Assembly: GCA_946965045.2 (NCBI GenBank)
Contig: OX337231.1
Span: 3,962,360 to 4,026,359, forward strand
Direction of reading: 5' to 3'
DNA: 64,000 nt
Source: Epithemia pelagica
Taxonomy: Eukaryota > Bacillariophyta > Bacillariophyceae > Surirellales > Surirellaceae
A program made the position numbers and the translations under genes. The first letter of the stretch is position 1. Every line of letters starts with the position of its first letter. This document shows, in pieces, positions 1-10,442 of the stretch. The notes beneath the pieces were generated by a model. The model was not told the origin of the DNA, did not search any database, and was given only the letters and a program-made list of their open reading frames with translations.

Positions 1-1527
1 AGAGAGAATCGAGAGAGGGAGAGAGCAATGACTTCTTGTGTCGTCCTTCGTCCTTGCGTTTGTTCTTTGCCGTGATGGTTTCGGAGTAAAGAGTTGATTG
101 CGGATGGATCTTTTTGGTCCGTGTCGAAGACATTGGGACAAGCTGCTGTGTCTCCCTTCAAATTCTTGGCGGCCATCGTCTCTGTCGCTCACCGAATGTG
201 TTTGCTTTTTCGCACCTCTCGCAATCTCCCTGAGAGTCTCTCCAAACTCTGAGGATTTTCAATTTTCAAACGTTCCGTCTACAATCTGTTTCACACTACT
301 CTTCCGTTGGAAGTTGGAATGTTCCGAGTTCTGATCGCCCAAAGCGAACGAAACGCGACTCCAAAACGATCGACGAATCGACCTCGGAGGATAGGTAGTA
401 CACGCAGTTTTTTTTTTGCTTTCTAGCAGCGGAGTAACCTTAGGAATACCTACTCCTCTATGCTCTAGAGGAGTAGTTTGTTTCGGTTTGTTATTCTTTG
501 GTGTACCCAGACCATGCCTACGTTCGGTCGTCCTATCCAACAAGGAGGAGGAGCTCCAGTTGCGAGCTCTCTCTATTCGAGAGAAACATCCCAAGCTCTA
601 GAGCAATAGGTAGACGGAATCCCTTTGCTTTCTACCTAGCTACCTAGCTACCTAGCTACTAGAGAGCTGTTGCATCAACCATCAACGGTGTCGTTCTTGA
701 CGGAGAAAGCACCAACTGGTGGTTCGCGTGTTTCATTGTTGAGATTTATTGCGTCCGGGTAGGGAGATATGGAGAGATGGAGCGATGAGACTGTAAAGAC
801 ACACGCGCAACTCGGCAGCAACGATTGCACTCCATGGTGCAACCCTCTGCATCACGAGTGTACAAGATTATAGGAGATGCTCCGGATCGACTTTCGGAAT
901 ATCGAGCGGCTGTAGTTTTCATTCAGTTAGAAAGAATGATGTGTTTCGTGGAGTCAAACTCTCGAAAGTGGATGGAACGAGTAGGTGTGCGCGCCAGCCC
1001 AGTTTCCCAACGAACCTCTCGTTGCTCACAAATAATACGCCAACAATTGTCCCAAAACGCAATCTCGAACAGCCATGGTCCTCTTTCATGTATTCATTAT
1101 TGATTGAGATGGAGTCCATTCATTGGGACCAACGAATTAAATCGGATGCACCACACATACCCAAACATCACACACACCCAAGCCAAGTCGGCAGAGTCCC
1201 AATCGACTCGTTTTGCCAAATACTCTCCAGCCAAGTCTCGGTTTGAGACGGCCAGGACTCTTGGTCTCGTAGTTTTCACACCGTCGACACGGAGAGAGTG
1301 TCTCATGGTGATGGTGGTGATCCGCAGGTAATCACTGCAGCTACTCTCTTTTTTCTCTTGCTGCATCATTTATTGTTCTTGGTTCCTAACAACCACTAGT
1401 GATTGACTGCATCTCGAGGTCTCTCTCGTTGTTTCTGCTTTGATCGACTCATTGTTCAAAGACCAGACAGACACACATATACACACACTCAAAACTGGTT
1501 GGTTGGTTCCTGTGCTCACTCTCCAAA
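1..1527. other. No recognisable gene; hairpin at 450-476
   Basis: The first 1.5 kb holds only short open frames without recognisable protein features, so I call no gene. It starts with GA-rich sequence. A perfect 11-base stem (ctactcctcta at 450-460 paired with tagaggagtag at 466-476, loop of 5) is the only clear structure. The last part is presumably upstream sequence of the gene that begins at 1528. Confidence 0.5.
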
Positions 1528-2469
1528 ATGCCTACGAAACGAAGCCATAGAGAGGAGCATCACTGGCAGGAGAAGGTGCACATTATTGAAGCCACGGCCG
1601 AAGAAGTGGCTCGTGCTTCGACTCGATGCCACCCTCAAAAGACTACAAACGCAGCCGCAGCAACAACATGTCCCAAGAGAAAACACTGCTGCACTACTAC
1701 TTCTTCTACTTTGTGTTGTTCCAAACCAAGAGTCGATGATCCACAGCCAGCCCGAACCAACAACGACAACAATGACTGGGCAACGTGGCACACATCCGTC
1801 TTGACGTCCTTTGTGGCACAACCATCCTTGGAGCAACAACCGCAATCACCATCCTTCTCTCCTCAAGACTTGCTACTGCAGCAGCAGCAGCAGCCTGCCG
1901 ATTGGGTCGTTCATGCCTTTGAACAAGCCTCCTTGCGGGCGCAACAACATGCCTGCCAGCTCGTCCAACACGAAGTGGCACGAGTCCATGCCCAATTTCA
2001 AGACTGGATCGAGTTGCAGCAGCAGGAACAGCAGGACGTTAAGGAAGAAGAGGAGGAGAAACACGACGATCCTGTTACTAACCAGCCAAACAACAGCAGG
2101 CACAAAGATCCCTCCAGCAGCTCTCGTGGTCGCAAACGACGCCGCTTGTTGAATCATCCTTCCACTCTTTATCATTCTTCTTTGCCTGTCCCACACAACC
2201 ACAACGACGACAATGACGAAACGAATGAGGATTGGTTGTGGCATCAAGCTCGTCGGAGTCAACGCATGATGGATTTAGTCTCCACCTTACAACAGGTACA
2301 TGGTCGATTGTTGGATGAATTGGCCGCCTGTGCCGACGATGCTGAAGTACGATCATCCTCTGTTGGTTCTGGTTCGTCGTTACCGTTGCCACGAGGGGTG
2401 CCGCAAGGATCGGTCTGCAAGAACCACGACAGCACGAACAAGAAGGGAGACAAAACATCCTGTAGCTAG
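1528..2469 (+). CDS. Hypothetical Q/N-rich protein, 313 aa
   Basis: An open frame from ATG at 1528 to TAG at 2469. I do not recognise the family. It is rich in Gln, Asn, His and Ser, with a Gln run near residues 113-117, an acidic Glu stretch near 172-177, and a basic cluster SSRGRKRRRLLNH near residue 200 that could be a nuclear localisation signal. The section DWVVHAFEQASLRAQQHACQLVQHEV, about residues 122-147, could form an amphipathic helix. No membrane segment is visible. It stands alone on the plus strand, tail to tail with the MAN1-like gene after a 2.1-kb gap. It could instead be a chance open frame in GC-balanced DNA, but its length and absence of stops favour a real gene. Confidence 0.5.
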   Translation: MPTKRSHREEHHWQEKVHIIEATAEEVARASTRCHPQKTTNAAAATTCPKRKHCCTTTSSTLCCSKPRVDDPQPARTNNDNNDWATWHTSVLTSFVAQPSLEQQPQSPSFSPQDLLLQQQQQPADWVVHAFEQASLRAQQHACQLVQHEVARVHAQFQDWIELQQQEQQDVKEEEEEKHDDPVTNQPNNSRHKDPSSSSRGRKRRRLLNHPSTLYHSSLPVPHNHNDDNDETNEDWLWHQARRSQRMMDLVSTLQQVHGRLLDELAACADDAEVRSSSVGSGSSLPLPRGVPQGSVCKNHDSTNKKGDKTSCS

Positions 2470-4184
2470 CAAAGTAGAAGGAATTCTAGGGGGAATGCAT
2501 TCCTGGCTGGTTTGTCGTTGTTACTTTTGGCGTGTCGCTCGCGTGCCAATCCTTCATGCGTTTGTCAAAGAAACAAGTAGTGATCTTCCCATCCCATTAT
2601 TTCTACTAGCAACGCACGCCTGATCCGTGCGTTCTCGGTTGTGATTTGCAAAAAGTGTTCCGTGTCATGTGCATCTATTGTCGGGGGACTCGAGAAATGA
2701 CAATTCGTGTGCAGTTGATAGAGTTCGTCCAGAAAGATGCAGAGACTCGCTGACTCTTACGGCTCTGTGCTCACCTGTAAATACGATAGCAGCACGGAAA
2801 GAACGATATATTGGGGCACTGGGTTGAAGATTTCCAAACTTTTAGTGTCACAGCGCTTGTCAAGAGTTGCGATTCGACTACGACAAACAAAACAATCTCA
2901 TGATGCCATGTCATCCCGCAGCTCTCTTGTCGGCAACCGTATGTTGGACTGGCATGCCACCAATCAATTTGGGGTACAACCACGTCATGGTCTCGTGGAC
3001 CTGTCACCACCAGAGAAGAGTTGTACAAAGTCATTGTGCGTCTCTCCAGTGTTTCTGCTGCAGTTGCGGCGAGGTGTAGTGACCACCTTATCATGCAGCA
3101 CTTGTATGCTCAAGACTAGAGCCATGCCTTCTCCATTGATTTGGGGAGACTCACATGCATACATGCGTCATTTCCGACCAAATCACGTTTCTTTACAAGT
3201 ATCGGATCGACTCAAATACGGTTTGAAAAACCTCGGGTCCACAAAGTCGCCAAGACCACGAAAATCACTAACGTGACACGGAAGGAAAGAAAACGATGAG
3301 ACTGGTTTCCACAGTGCGACCAACCAGCACGGTACAGAGTGTGGCCGTGACGAAACAAAGACCATCAGAACTTTACGAGTGTGGTCCAACAGCAATGGTC
3401 GATGGATTCGGACGGGAGATAGAACTTCCAAACAAGCATGCCGTTGCCACGTTCCTGTCCTTCGGTTGGGACCTTTGTTTCAGCCATTGACGTAAAAGCA
3501 AAAATATGAAACCGAGTACAAGTCTCAAACGACTGACCATACAACTTCAAGCCAACGTCGCTGGTAAAATAACAACGGAATTCCACGATAAATCACGAAA
3601 CCGGAGAGATCTTGCGTAGATGCTTTTGCAAAGCAGGCATGAAAACGAGGCGTGCAACCAAGCGGCGTTATCATGCCTGCTTTGCAAACCAAAACAGCTT
3701 CGCTTTGAATGGTGCATACTTTCCATCGCATTGATACAGTCGGATGTTTTTTGCATCTCATTTCCAATGACTATTCCCGAAGCGAGATGACTTGTCCGGC
3801 TCGATAGAAAATTTAATGACTCCCCCGTCTGAAGCAAAGGTAGAGACTGCATGTGCAGTACTCGACACAGGCAATAGAGCAAACTCCATTGGAAAACGAA
3901 CATGAGCGGAACGTGGGTTCGTCCAGACTTCACTTTGTTGCTCTCTCTGTAGAAAATGTGAGAGCGCCAGAGTCAAACGGCTCGCAGAGCTGCGCGTGTC
4001 CTTTTTTTGGTCCCGATATCGGTAAGTAAATGTTAAACAAAGTTAACGGTCATCCTATGTTTGTAGCCGGCCTGCGTTGATCACATACGAATTGCCGTTG
4101 CGAGCGACCCTAGATACTGGAAGAGTAAAAGAGGTGCAAAGTCTCTCATGTTTCTCATTGTCGGCCATGCCCATTTTGATCTTG
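2470..4184. other. Gene-poor spacer with a long inverted repeat
   Basis: No protein-coding region is supported in these 1.7 kb. The longest open frame (2737-3276, plus) shows no composition or motif that I trust. The main structure is a 17-base perfect inverted repeat, ttgcaaagcaggcatga at 3626-3642 with its complement at 3671-3687, separated by 28 bases. It could form a stable hairpin or be a small foldback element. Confidence 0.5.
3626..3687. repeat. 17-bp perfect inverted repeat (hairpin)
   Basis: The left arm 3626-3642 and the right arm 3671-3687 are perfect reverse complements with a 28-base loop. There is no neighbouring gene end to make this a terminator. A foldback MITE remnant or a structured RNA element is possible. 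Confidence 0.7.
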
Positions 4185-4499
4185 GATCTTGGGCCATCCA
4201 GAACCAAACTCTTTTGCGCACGAGAGCGGTCCATCCACATGAAATCGGGCCCCGAACACACAAGCACACTCTTAGCTAGCTTCCACATTTGCGTGTAACA
4301 TATATTTCTGGAACTAATCTAGGTAGTAAGAATTCCATGTCCAGCTTTTGATCTTGGGCCATCTCTCTAGAACCAAACTCTTGGCGCACAAGCGGTCCAT
4401 CCATGAGAAATCTGGCCCCGAACACACAAGCACACTACTAGCTATTAGCTTCCACAGATGCGTGTAACATTTATATTTCTGGAACTAATCTAGGTAGTA
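4185..4499. repeat. Imperfect tandem duplication, about 165 bp unit
   Basis: The block 4185-4328 is repeated with small indels at 4350-4499. Shared stretches include gatcttgggccat, gcggtccatcca, cccgaacacacaagcacact and ggaactaatctaggtagta. It lies just downstream of the MAN1-like gene (minus strand), so it may affect its 3' untranslated region. Confidence 0.8.
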
Positions 4500-4615
4500 T
4501 TCAGCATTTTGTTCTTCCCAATCTCGTCTGTCGTTTGATTCGTTGGCTCCCCGACAAACGGTTTTCCCACAGCGCTCTCGTTCTCTCTCCTTGACACGTT
4601 TGGTCGACTCGTTTC

Positions 4616-7507
4616 TTAGGGATCTGTTCGAGTGGCGCGAGCGGACCTCGGTTCCTGGGTGTCTCGCGTGGCAGCAGCGGATGCCTGGCGACGACCACCG
4701 GGTGGTATGGAGGGAACTGGTGGAGGAGGATATCCTCGACTCATGCGCATCATCATCATGCGCAAATCTTCCGGCGGCAACTCCCACGGTTGCGCGTAGG
4801 GATTCACCGTAACCGGAGGCATCCATTTCCAATATTCGACGCGCTGAGTGCCCTCGATGCGTACCGTCTTGCCCACTCGGCCATCTTCTCGGATATCCCG
4901 AACGACATGAGGCCATATTTGTGTCACGAGAATTTCTCGATCGCGACGCGACATTTCGTGCAACTTCCACGCCATGTCCTGACACAACCAATTGGAGGAG
5001 ACTTGGCCCGCCATTTCATCCTCCTCGTCATTCTTGGACAAGGCCAGTGCCGCTTCTTCTTGCAACCGCATGTGCACGTGATGACGGACCGTCAACACCT
5101 TTTGTTCTCGGTCTTGTCGCTGCTGTCGTTGGACAAACCTGCGGTACACGGATGTCGCCAAGGCCACCAAACTCACCGAGGTGAGACCGACGTACAAGGG
5201 CGACACACTCAAGGCCGAAAAGAACAAGAAGAGACTCTGTTGCGTGAGTTCCCACACGGCGACCAGCACCACACTGAGAATGGCCGTCACAAAAAAGACG
5301 ATTCCCACGACAATGCGACCATAATAACAGAGACGTGGAATCTGCACTGGCATGTCGGGATGCAAGGCGATCCACATGTCTTGGGTGTCCTTGTCCAGTT
5401 CCAATACAAATCGAGCATAGTACGGGACAGTGCCGACCACAGCGCCACCATTCCATTGTTGCAGCTGTTGCTTGGCTCGTTGCTTTTGTTGTTTGGCAGG
5501 AATCGCCTTGAGATGCGGAGATGACGATGTCAAATTGGCCAAATACAACAATTGCAAGTCGTAACCACATTCCAGTTCCCCAACGACTCGACTGTAGTGA
5601 AAGAATGGCCGGTTGGTCCAAGTTCCCACGGTATGATTGGCATCTATATTCCCTTCGACTTGACAGTAGGATTGAACGGTCCAATCATGCAACAATTGGT
5701 GCACCGCGTCCATGGTTGCGTTGGCTTCTTCCGACAAGTAACACGATCCTTCATGGACTTGGTGCAGGCGAGGGCAACTCACGATACGGCCGCCACGACA
5801 ATGCGCATGTCGAGGACAGGGAACCCATTCAATCACCCGTTCCTGGATTGCAGGCACTACATCGGTTTCGTTGACATTGGTTTCCACGTCTTGGTTCTCT
5901 GTCTCCTCGGAATCATCGTCCAGTTCGTGTTCCGTCGACACTGGTACACACTGCGGATCCAGTTCCACAGTGTCGTTGTTCCCCTCGTCGTCTTGTGGAC
6001 TGTCCAAAAAGCACTGCACCACGACCGCCGTTCCGAATTCCCTCTGGCCCGTCACGGAGTGCCACATCCACTGGACCAATTGGAGGGAGGAGACGCCTTG
6101 TGGATGATAGCCCGCCAAGACAACCGACAACCAAACGACCAAGCCGGTCAAGACGAGGGGTCCCCAAAAAATGACTTGTTTGCGCCGCCATTGACGGGCC
6201 CGTTCTTGTTCCGCCTGTCGTCGACGCTGATACGCGGCCGCATCTGCTTGCGCTTGCTGCAATCGTTCGCGGTCGCGGCGTTCCGCAATGACTTGCAAGG
6301 CTTGTTGCCGCAACTCTTCATTCACGTCGTCGTCGTCATCGTCATCATCATCATCGTAGTCATCATCCTCCAAATCTTCTTGACGTTCCAATTCCTGATA
6401 CATGCGCTCCAAGGAATGGACACTTCGAATGGAGCTGGTTCCGGGAGTAGTTGTGGTAGTCGAAAAGTTGGCGGGAGGTTCTGGTTTGGCAGCTGCTGCG
6501 ACTGCCGCAGGGGCCGAAGATGGTGGAAGGGGAATTTCTTGTGGATCCGAGCTCTTTGGGCGATTGCTCGAGCGTGTCTGGGGTCGAATGGCAATTGTGG
6601 GAGGATCGGGTGAGGAAACTGCCGCGGAGGACGAGGTTGCCGGTGCAGCACCAGCTGCTGGTGGCTCGGCCTTGGAGGCCTTTTTGGTATTGACAGAAGG
6701 AGACGATGCCGACGGCAAATGAGGCAGAGGTGGAATCGGAATGGTCGCTTGAGTGGGAGGATCATCCTTGGCCAAGGTCACCATGGGCGATCCAAAGGGC
6801 GGTTTGGTGGTGAGGGCCTTCTTTTTGGCCGATTGACGCGTAGTTCGAGTCGGGGGACGCGGCGGTGTATGAGCGGCTGCCAGAGGGACTGTGGAGGGAC
6901 GGGTCTCTCCAGCAGCAGAGGACGACGACGATGATGGTGGTTCGGAAGCCGTGACGGGCGGTGGGGCGGTCCGTTTCGGTGCACTGTTCTTGGCGGCTGC
7001 CGGAGCATCTTGGGTTCGTTTTCGGGACGGTGTGGGGGCGGTCGGAGGCTTGGTAGTCGTACTCGTACGACTCTTAGTCGTTCCATGCGTCCCTTCGGGT
7101 TCAGCCGCCTTGGACGAATGTTGGGCCGCTGCGGTCGATCGCGTGGTTCGAGTGCTCACAGTGGAAGCAGAAGGTGCTGCTGCGGCAGTGGACGATCGAG
7201 TGGGTCGATGAATGACCACCTCCGCATTGTCGTTGGAGGCCACCGAGGGTTGTTTCGTGGGTGGTGGGCCTCGCCTCGGTGATGCAGCCGTGGTGGTTGG
7301 TCGAACACGTTTCGTCGTGGGTGCGGAAGAAGGTGGAGGCGCCGTTGTGTGAGGAGTAGTCGTCGATCCTCCGGTTTCGGCCTTGCGTTTTCGCAAGGTG
7401 CGAGCGGCAAACTGTTCGGCTCGTTGTGCCGCCAAGCGTCGTTTTTCGGCCTGTTCGGCTCGACGACGTTGGGCTTCTTCCTTGGTTTCACCCGTGGCGT
7501 TGTTCAT
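4616..7507 (-). CDS. MAN1/Src1/Heh-like inner nuclear membrane protein
   Basis: This 963-residue protein has a charged, Pro/Thr/Ser-rich N-terminal half, then an acidic Asp run near residue 390. A membrane segment follows (about 444-468), then a Cys-containing lumenal part with the pattern VPCPRHAHCRGGRIVSC and a further Cys (HEGSC). Two more membrane segments follow (about 729-751 and 757-785). The C-terminal domain reads VLTVRHHVHMRL, then WLCQDMAWKLHEMSRRDREI and IWPHVVRDIREDGRV, which matches the general pattern of the Man1-Src1p C-terminal domain. Family members sit in the inner nuclear membrane and tether chromatin. I do not see a clear LEM or SAP helix at the start. The same N-terminus (MNNATGETKEEAQRRRAEQ) occurs again at 19819 fused to another gene. 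Assignment is by pattern recognition only. Confidence 0.72.
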   Translation of the reverse strand: MNNATGETKEEAQRRRAEQAEKRRLAAQRAEQFAARTLRKRKAETGGSTTTPHTTAPPPSSAPTTKRVRPTTTAASPRRGPPPTKQPSVASNDNAEVVIHRPTRSSTAAAAPSASTVSTRTTRSTAAAQHSSKAAEPEGTHGTTKSRTSTTTKPPTAPTPSRKRTQDAPAAAKNSAPKRTAPPPVTASEPPSSSSSSAAGETRPSTVPLAAAHTPPRPPTRTTRQSAKKKALTTKPPFGSPMVTLAKDDPPTQATIPIPPLPHLPSASSPSVNTKKASKAEPPAAGAAPATSSSAAVSSPDPPTIAIRPQTRSSNRPKSSDPQEIPLPPSSAPAAVAAAAKPEPPANFSTTTTTPGTSSIRSVHSLERMYQELERQEDLEDDDYDDDDDDDDDDVNEELRQQALQVIAERRDRERLQQAQADAAAYQRRRQAEQERARQWRRKQVIFWGPLVLTGLVVWLSVVLAGYHPQGVSSLQLVQWMWHSVTGQREFGTAVVVQCFLDSPQDDEGNNDTVELDPQCVPVSTEHELDDDSEETENQDVETNVNETDVVPAIQERVIEWVPCPRHAHCRGGRIVSCPRLHQVHEGSCYLSEEANATMDAVHQLLHDWTVQSYCQVEGNIDANHTVGTWTNRPFFHYSRVVGELECGYDLQLLYLANLTSSSPHLKAIPAKQQKQRAKQQLQQWNGGAVVGTVPYYARFVLELDKDTQDMWIALHPDMPVQIPRLCYYGRIVVGIVFFVTAILSVVLVAVWELTQQSLFLFFSALSVSPLYVGLTSVSLVALATSVYRRFVQRQQRQDREQKVLTVRHHVHMRLQEEAALALSKNDEEDEMAGQVSSNWLCQDMAWKLHEMSRRDREILVTQIWPHVVRDIREDGRVGKTVRIEGTQRVEYWKWMPPVTVNPYAQPWELPPEDLRMMMMRMSRGYPPPPVPSIPPGGRRQASAAATRDTQEPRSARATRTDP

Positions 7508-8418
7508 GATTCTTCTTCTTCACTGAATGATAAGAATATGAGCTGATGCAATAATCGTAGAGTGGGATTGATGGGTTCGTTCCACAGCCGGAACAAAGGC
7601 GCGCAAGGCTCCAAGTGAAGCAAGAAATGCCGGAAGGTGCTCGTGCTGGTGGTGCTTTTTTGGTTGGAACCGACAATGCCAGTCTCTGTCGATCGATCCA
7701 ATCCGCAAAACCAACAACCACGACACAACTGGAACCAAGAGACTCTTTCGTTCTGTCTCCCTCTGTCTCTCTCTCTGTTGCTTGCTTCTTCTCGTTGGGG
7801 TATGTGGATGGATCGTCGTCTCCCCAAAGTCTATCAAGAAAGTAGATGGATATTGACAACAATGAGAGGAATGAGCGAATTTGGGAGGGAGACGCGCGCA
7901 TCCACCACGAAGCGACATTTGCAAGACACATCTCTACACTAAGACAAAAAGTACTCTCGGCCAGATGGACCGTGTCGCTCGTTTTTGGCCTGTCTCAGCG
8001 GCACTGCTTCCTCTCGTTTGGAACTATCCTTGCTATTGTATTGTTATGTCGCCATGGTGTTGTTCTTACTCCTCTAGGAGTAGGATGCCACACGTTGCTT
8101 GCTCCAAAATTAAGACATGATGGAGTCCTTGGTGATCCCACACGAGTGCTTCTACACAAAGAGGTCTAGAGAAGAAATGCCTGTAACAAGAATGAGATCT
8201 ATCTACTACTAGCTAGAGGGAATTTGCACCGGTCAACTTAATGCCGATGGGATTCCACCATGTAACAGAGGAGAATCCAGTACGATTCTGTGGATCGAAT
8301 ATATTGTGTGTGGTTTGGGGGGGTCTGTTTGTGTGCAGAGTGAGGTATAGAGCATTGTTCCATTCATTCATTCCTGTCCATGGCCATACGATTTATACAA
8401 GGGAACTGCGCTGATTAA
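7508..8418. other. Intergenic spacer, shared with two other places
   Basis: No gene is supported. Bases of about 7508-7690 match 19820-19985 in direct orientation. About 7704-7970 matches the reverse complement of 19990-20257, and about 7972-8400 matches 25888-26320. The comparison shows that the paralogous locus underwent an inversion and then took a retrotransposon insertion. The segment lies between the MAN1-like gene and copy A of the 776-residue gene and probably contains the promoter of the former. Confidence 0.7.
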
Positions 8419-9670
8419 CTATTCTTCTTCGGACACTTTGATAAAAAAGACCACCACTGACGATGGCACCCAAGAAGTTTGCTGGTGGTCTGGTTCGGGC
8501 TGTTGCGTCATGTTCTTGTTGTCGTCGTTGTCGTTGGGACCACCCGAGAACTTGTCCTTGTCGTTGTTGTTGTCCTTGTCGTTTTGTTCGTTTTCTCCTT
8601 CTTCTTCTTCTTTTTCTTGGACACTTGTTGACTCGCTAGTGTCGTTGTTGTTGGAAGAAGAAGGACTGGTGGTGTTGGAGGCTGCTGCCCCAGCAGAGAA
8701 TGGCTGTTGTGCCGACATTGGCTGCTCTCTTACTTCTACGGCACCATTGCCCAATCCTGTTCCTCCTGGTAACGACTCTTCCTCCAGTGCGCTGGGGTAA
8801 TAGACCAACCAATTGGGTGCTTGTGCTTGTGCTGCTGGTCCATGATGACGACCTTTTTTGTGGTGGTGGTTGTGAATGGGAACCGAATAATGGCGTTGTA
8901 CATAGTCCATGGCATCCTGAACGCAGGATTGAAACTCCTGATACGACGATGACGATGACGACGAACCCTCTCTTTCTCCTCCTCGCGATTCGTTACCAGA
9001 CGACGAAAGCGTATACACTTTGGAAAGCCAAGTTCCCGACAAGTATTCCACGTGAAAGGAAGATGAAGATGATGGTGAAATTGTTGGTGTTGAAGAAGAA
9101 CCACTGGAGGTTACAGACGATGGGGATATTGCTGTGGATGTGGGGGTTGGTGATGATTCGACTCCGGCTCCTGGTTCCGATTGTTGTTGTGGCTGTGGCT
9201 GCGACGAGGAGAGCAGCCATTCTGGATTCTGAATACTCACATATAATTTCGAACCCAACAGTCGACCAATGTCGGCAAAGGACTCACTCATAATCTTCCA
9301 GGTATCAGCTGCTATATTCGCATCGGTCTCTATCTCTTGTGGAACAACAGGAGACACGAGGATGTCGGTTTCTCTTCTGCAAAAATAGTAGTTGTTGGAG
9401 AGGCAGACGACGAAGAAGAAGAAGTGGCTTGTAGTGCAGGACCATTGGTGGAGGATGCCGTGTCGAGAATGGCCCCTCGACAAAAGAATCTTCGTGGAGT
9501 CGTTGGCGTGGAGTCTTTTTCTTTGGGACTGTTACTGCACCACCACTTTCGGGACGGATATCGCTGCTCTTGAATGACGATGGGCCATCTTTTCTTTCAC
9601 TCACGACAGGATCTTCTTCTTCTTCGTCCTCTTGGTCCTTCTGGATGGCCGTGTTCATGGTGGTTTGCAT
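8419..9670 (-). pseudogene. Copy A of the 776-aa gene (internally deleted)
   Basis: This is a partial copy of the gene at 26318-28648. The C-terminal part is clear: LLGSKLYVSIQNPEWLLSSS, a Ser-rich linker, YQEFQSCVQDAMDYVQRHYS, and the end VVFFIKVSEEE. The ITDANIAADTWKIMSESF-like joint (here IETDANIAADTWKIMSESF) is followed directly by ADIGRLLG, so about 170 residues of the reference protein are missing. The N-terminus (MNTAIQKDQEDEEEEDPVVS, start near 9670) lies in another frame from the rest, and a large piece after RPESGGAV is also gone. One open frame of 354 codons (8419-9483) remains, beginning with non-homologous residues. It could be expressed as a shortened protein, but the N-terminal frameshift argues for a pseudogene. 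Function of the family is unknown. Confidence 0.75.
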
Positions 9671-9870
9671 TCCGAATCGCTTTCTCTCTCATTCAACGCG
9701 GATGAGAATGAGAAGAAGATATGATGCAATATGCAATGTCTGTGTACAACGGGAGGGGCTGCTGTGGTCAGTGATTATGTGCATGACGCCTGTGTGTCGT
9801 CCGCCGTCCGCTGCTTCCCGGTTGCAGATCGAAGTATAGACTGTTCTCTAGCTAGCGGTATTATTCAAAG

Positions 9871-9918
9871 GTTCTTCTCGAGAAGAACTTGTTTAGAGGG
9901 ATCCCTCTAAACAAGTTC
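9871..9918. repeat. Two adjacent palindromes, 18 bp and 34 bp
   Basis: An 18-bp perfect palindrome (gttcttctcgagaagaac, 9871-9888) overlaps a 34-bp perfect palindrome (9885-9918) centred on a BamHI-like ggatcc core. The same structure occurs at 17639-17686. The related locus near 28911-28945 keeps only half of it, so the palindrome arose or was lost within the family. Confidence 0.85.
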
Positions 9919-10109
9919 CAAGGACAAGAGATACAGGTCACTTTGCTATTACAATACTGTTTCAAAACTATATGGTATAGTAGCATTGATGGCGCCAACT
10001 CAAGACTCGACTACGAGTATATAGCTGTCGTAGTCTCGCCTGTTGGATCGCCTTTTGACAAATAGATTGGAGGCCAGCAGCGCCTCTTCTCGAACAAGAA
10101 TACTGTTGG

Positions 10110-10182
10110 ACACACCAGTTCTTCATATTTCTACACTGATGAGTGTGCACCAGTTCCTCATATTCCTACACTGATGAGTGTG
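10110..10182. repeat. Short tandem repeat, two 36-bp units
   Basis: The unit containing caccagttcttcatatttc and ctacactgatgagtgtg is present twice in a row, with a few mismatches. The same doublet occurs near 17880-17950. The locus at 29140-29170 has only a single degenerate unit. Confidence 0.7.
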
Positions 10183-10442
10183 CCTTCCTCCCATCTCAGG
10201 GGTGGCAACTGACAACTCTAGACGACGAGAGTCCGACCATTGACTCCCCAGCAAGACAGGCTCCCTCACAGATAACAAGCCTATACCGCAAAGCCAATGG
10301 ATCGACACATGGCATGATGTTGCCATGCATTCACCAGGAGAGCGCGCAGGATCATCAAACTCGGACGAAGGAGCATCTCCAACAAACCACACGGTACGTA
10401 CGTCTCACTTGCGTACACTCAAGGCCACATCCATTCATTTTC

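Noticed and set aside
5552-6613. Plus-strand 353-codon frame inside the MAN1-like gene
   Set aside because: It is antisense to convincing transmembrane and Cys-rich coding sequence and has no protein-like motifs of its own.
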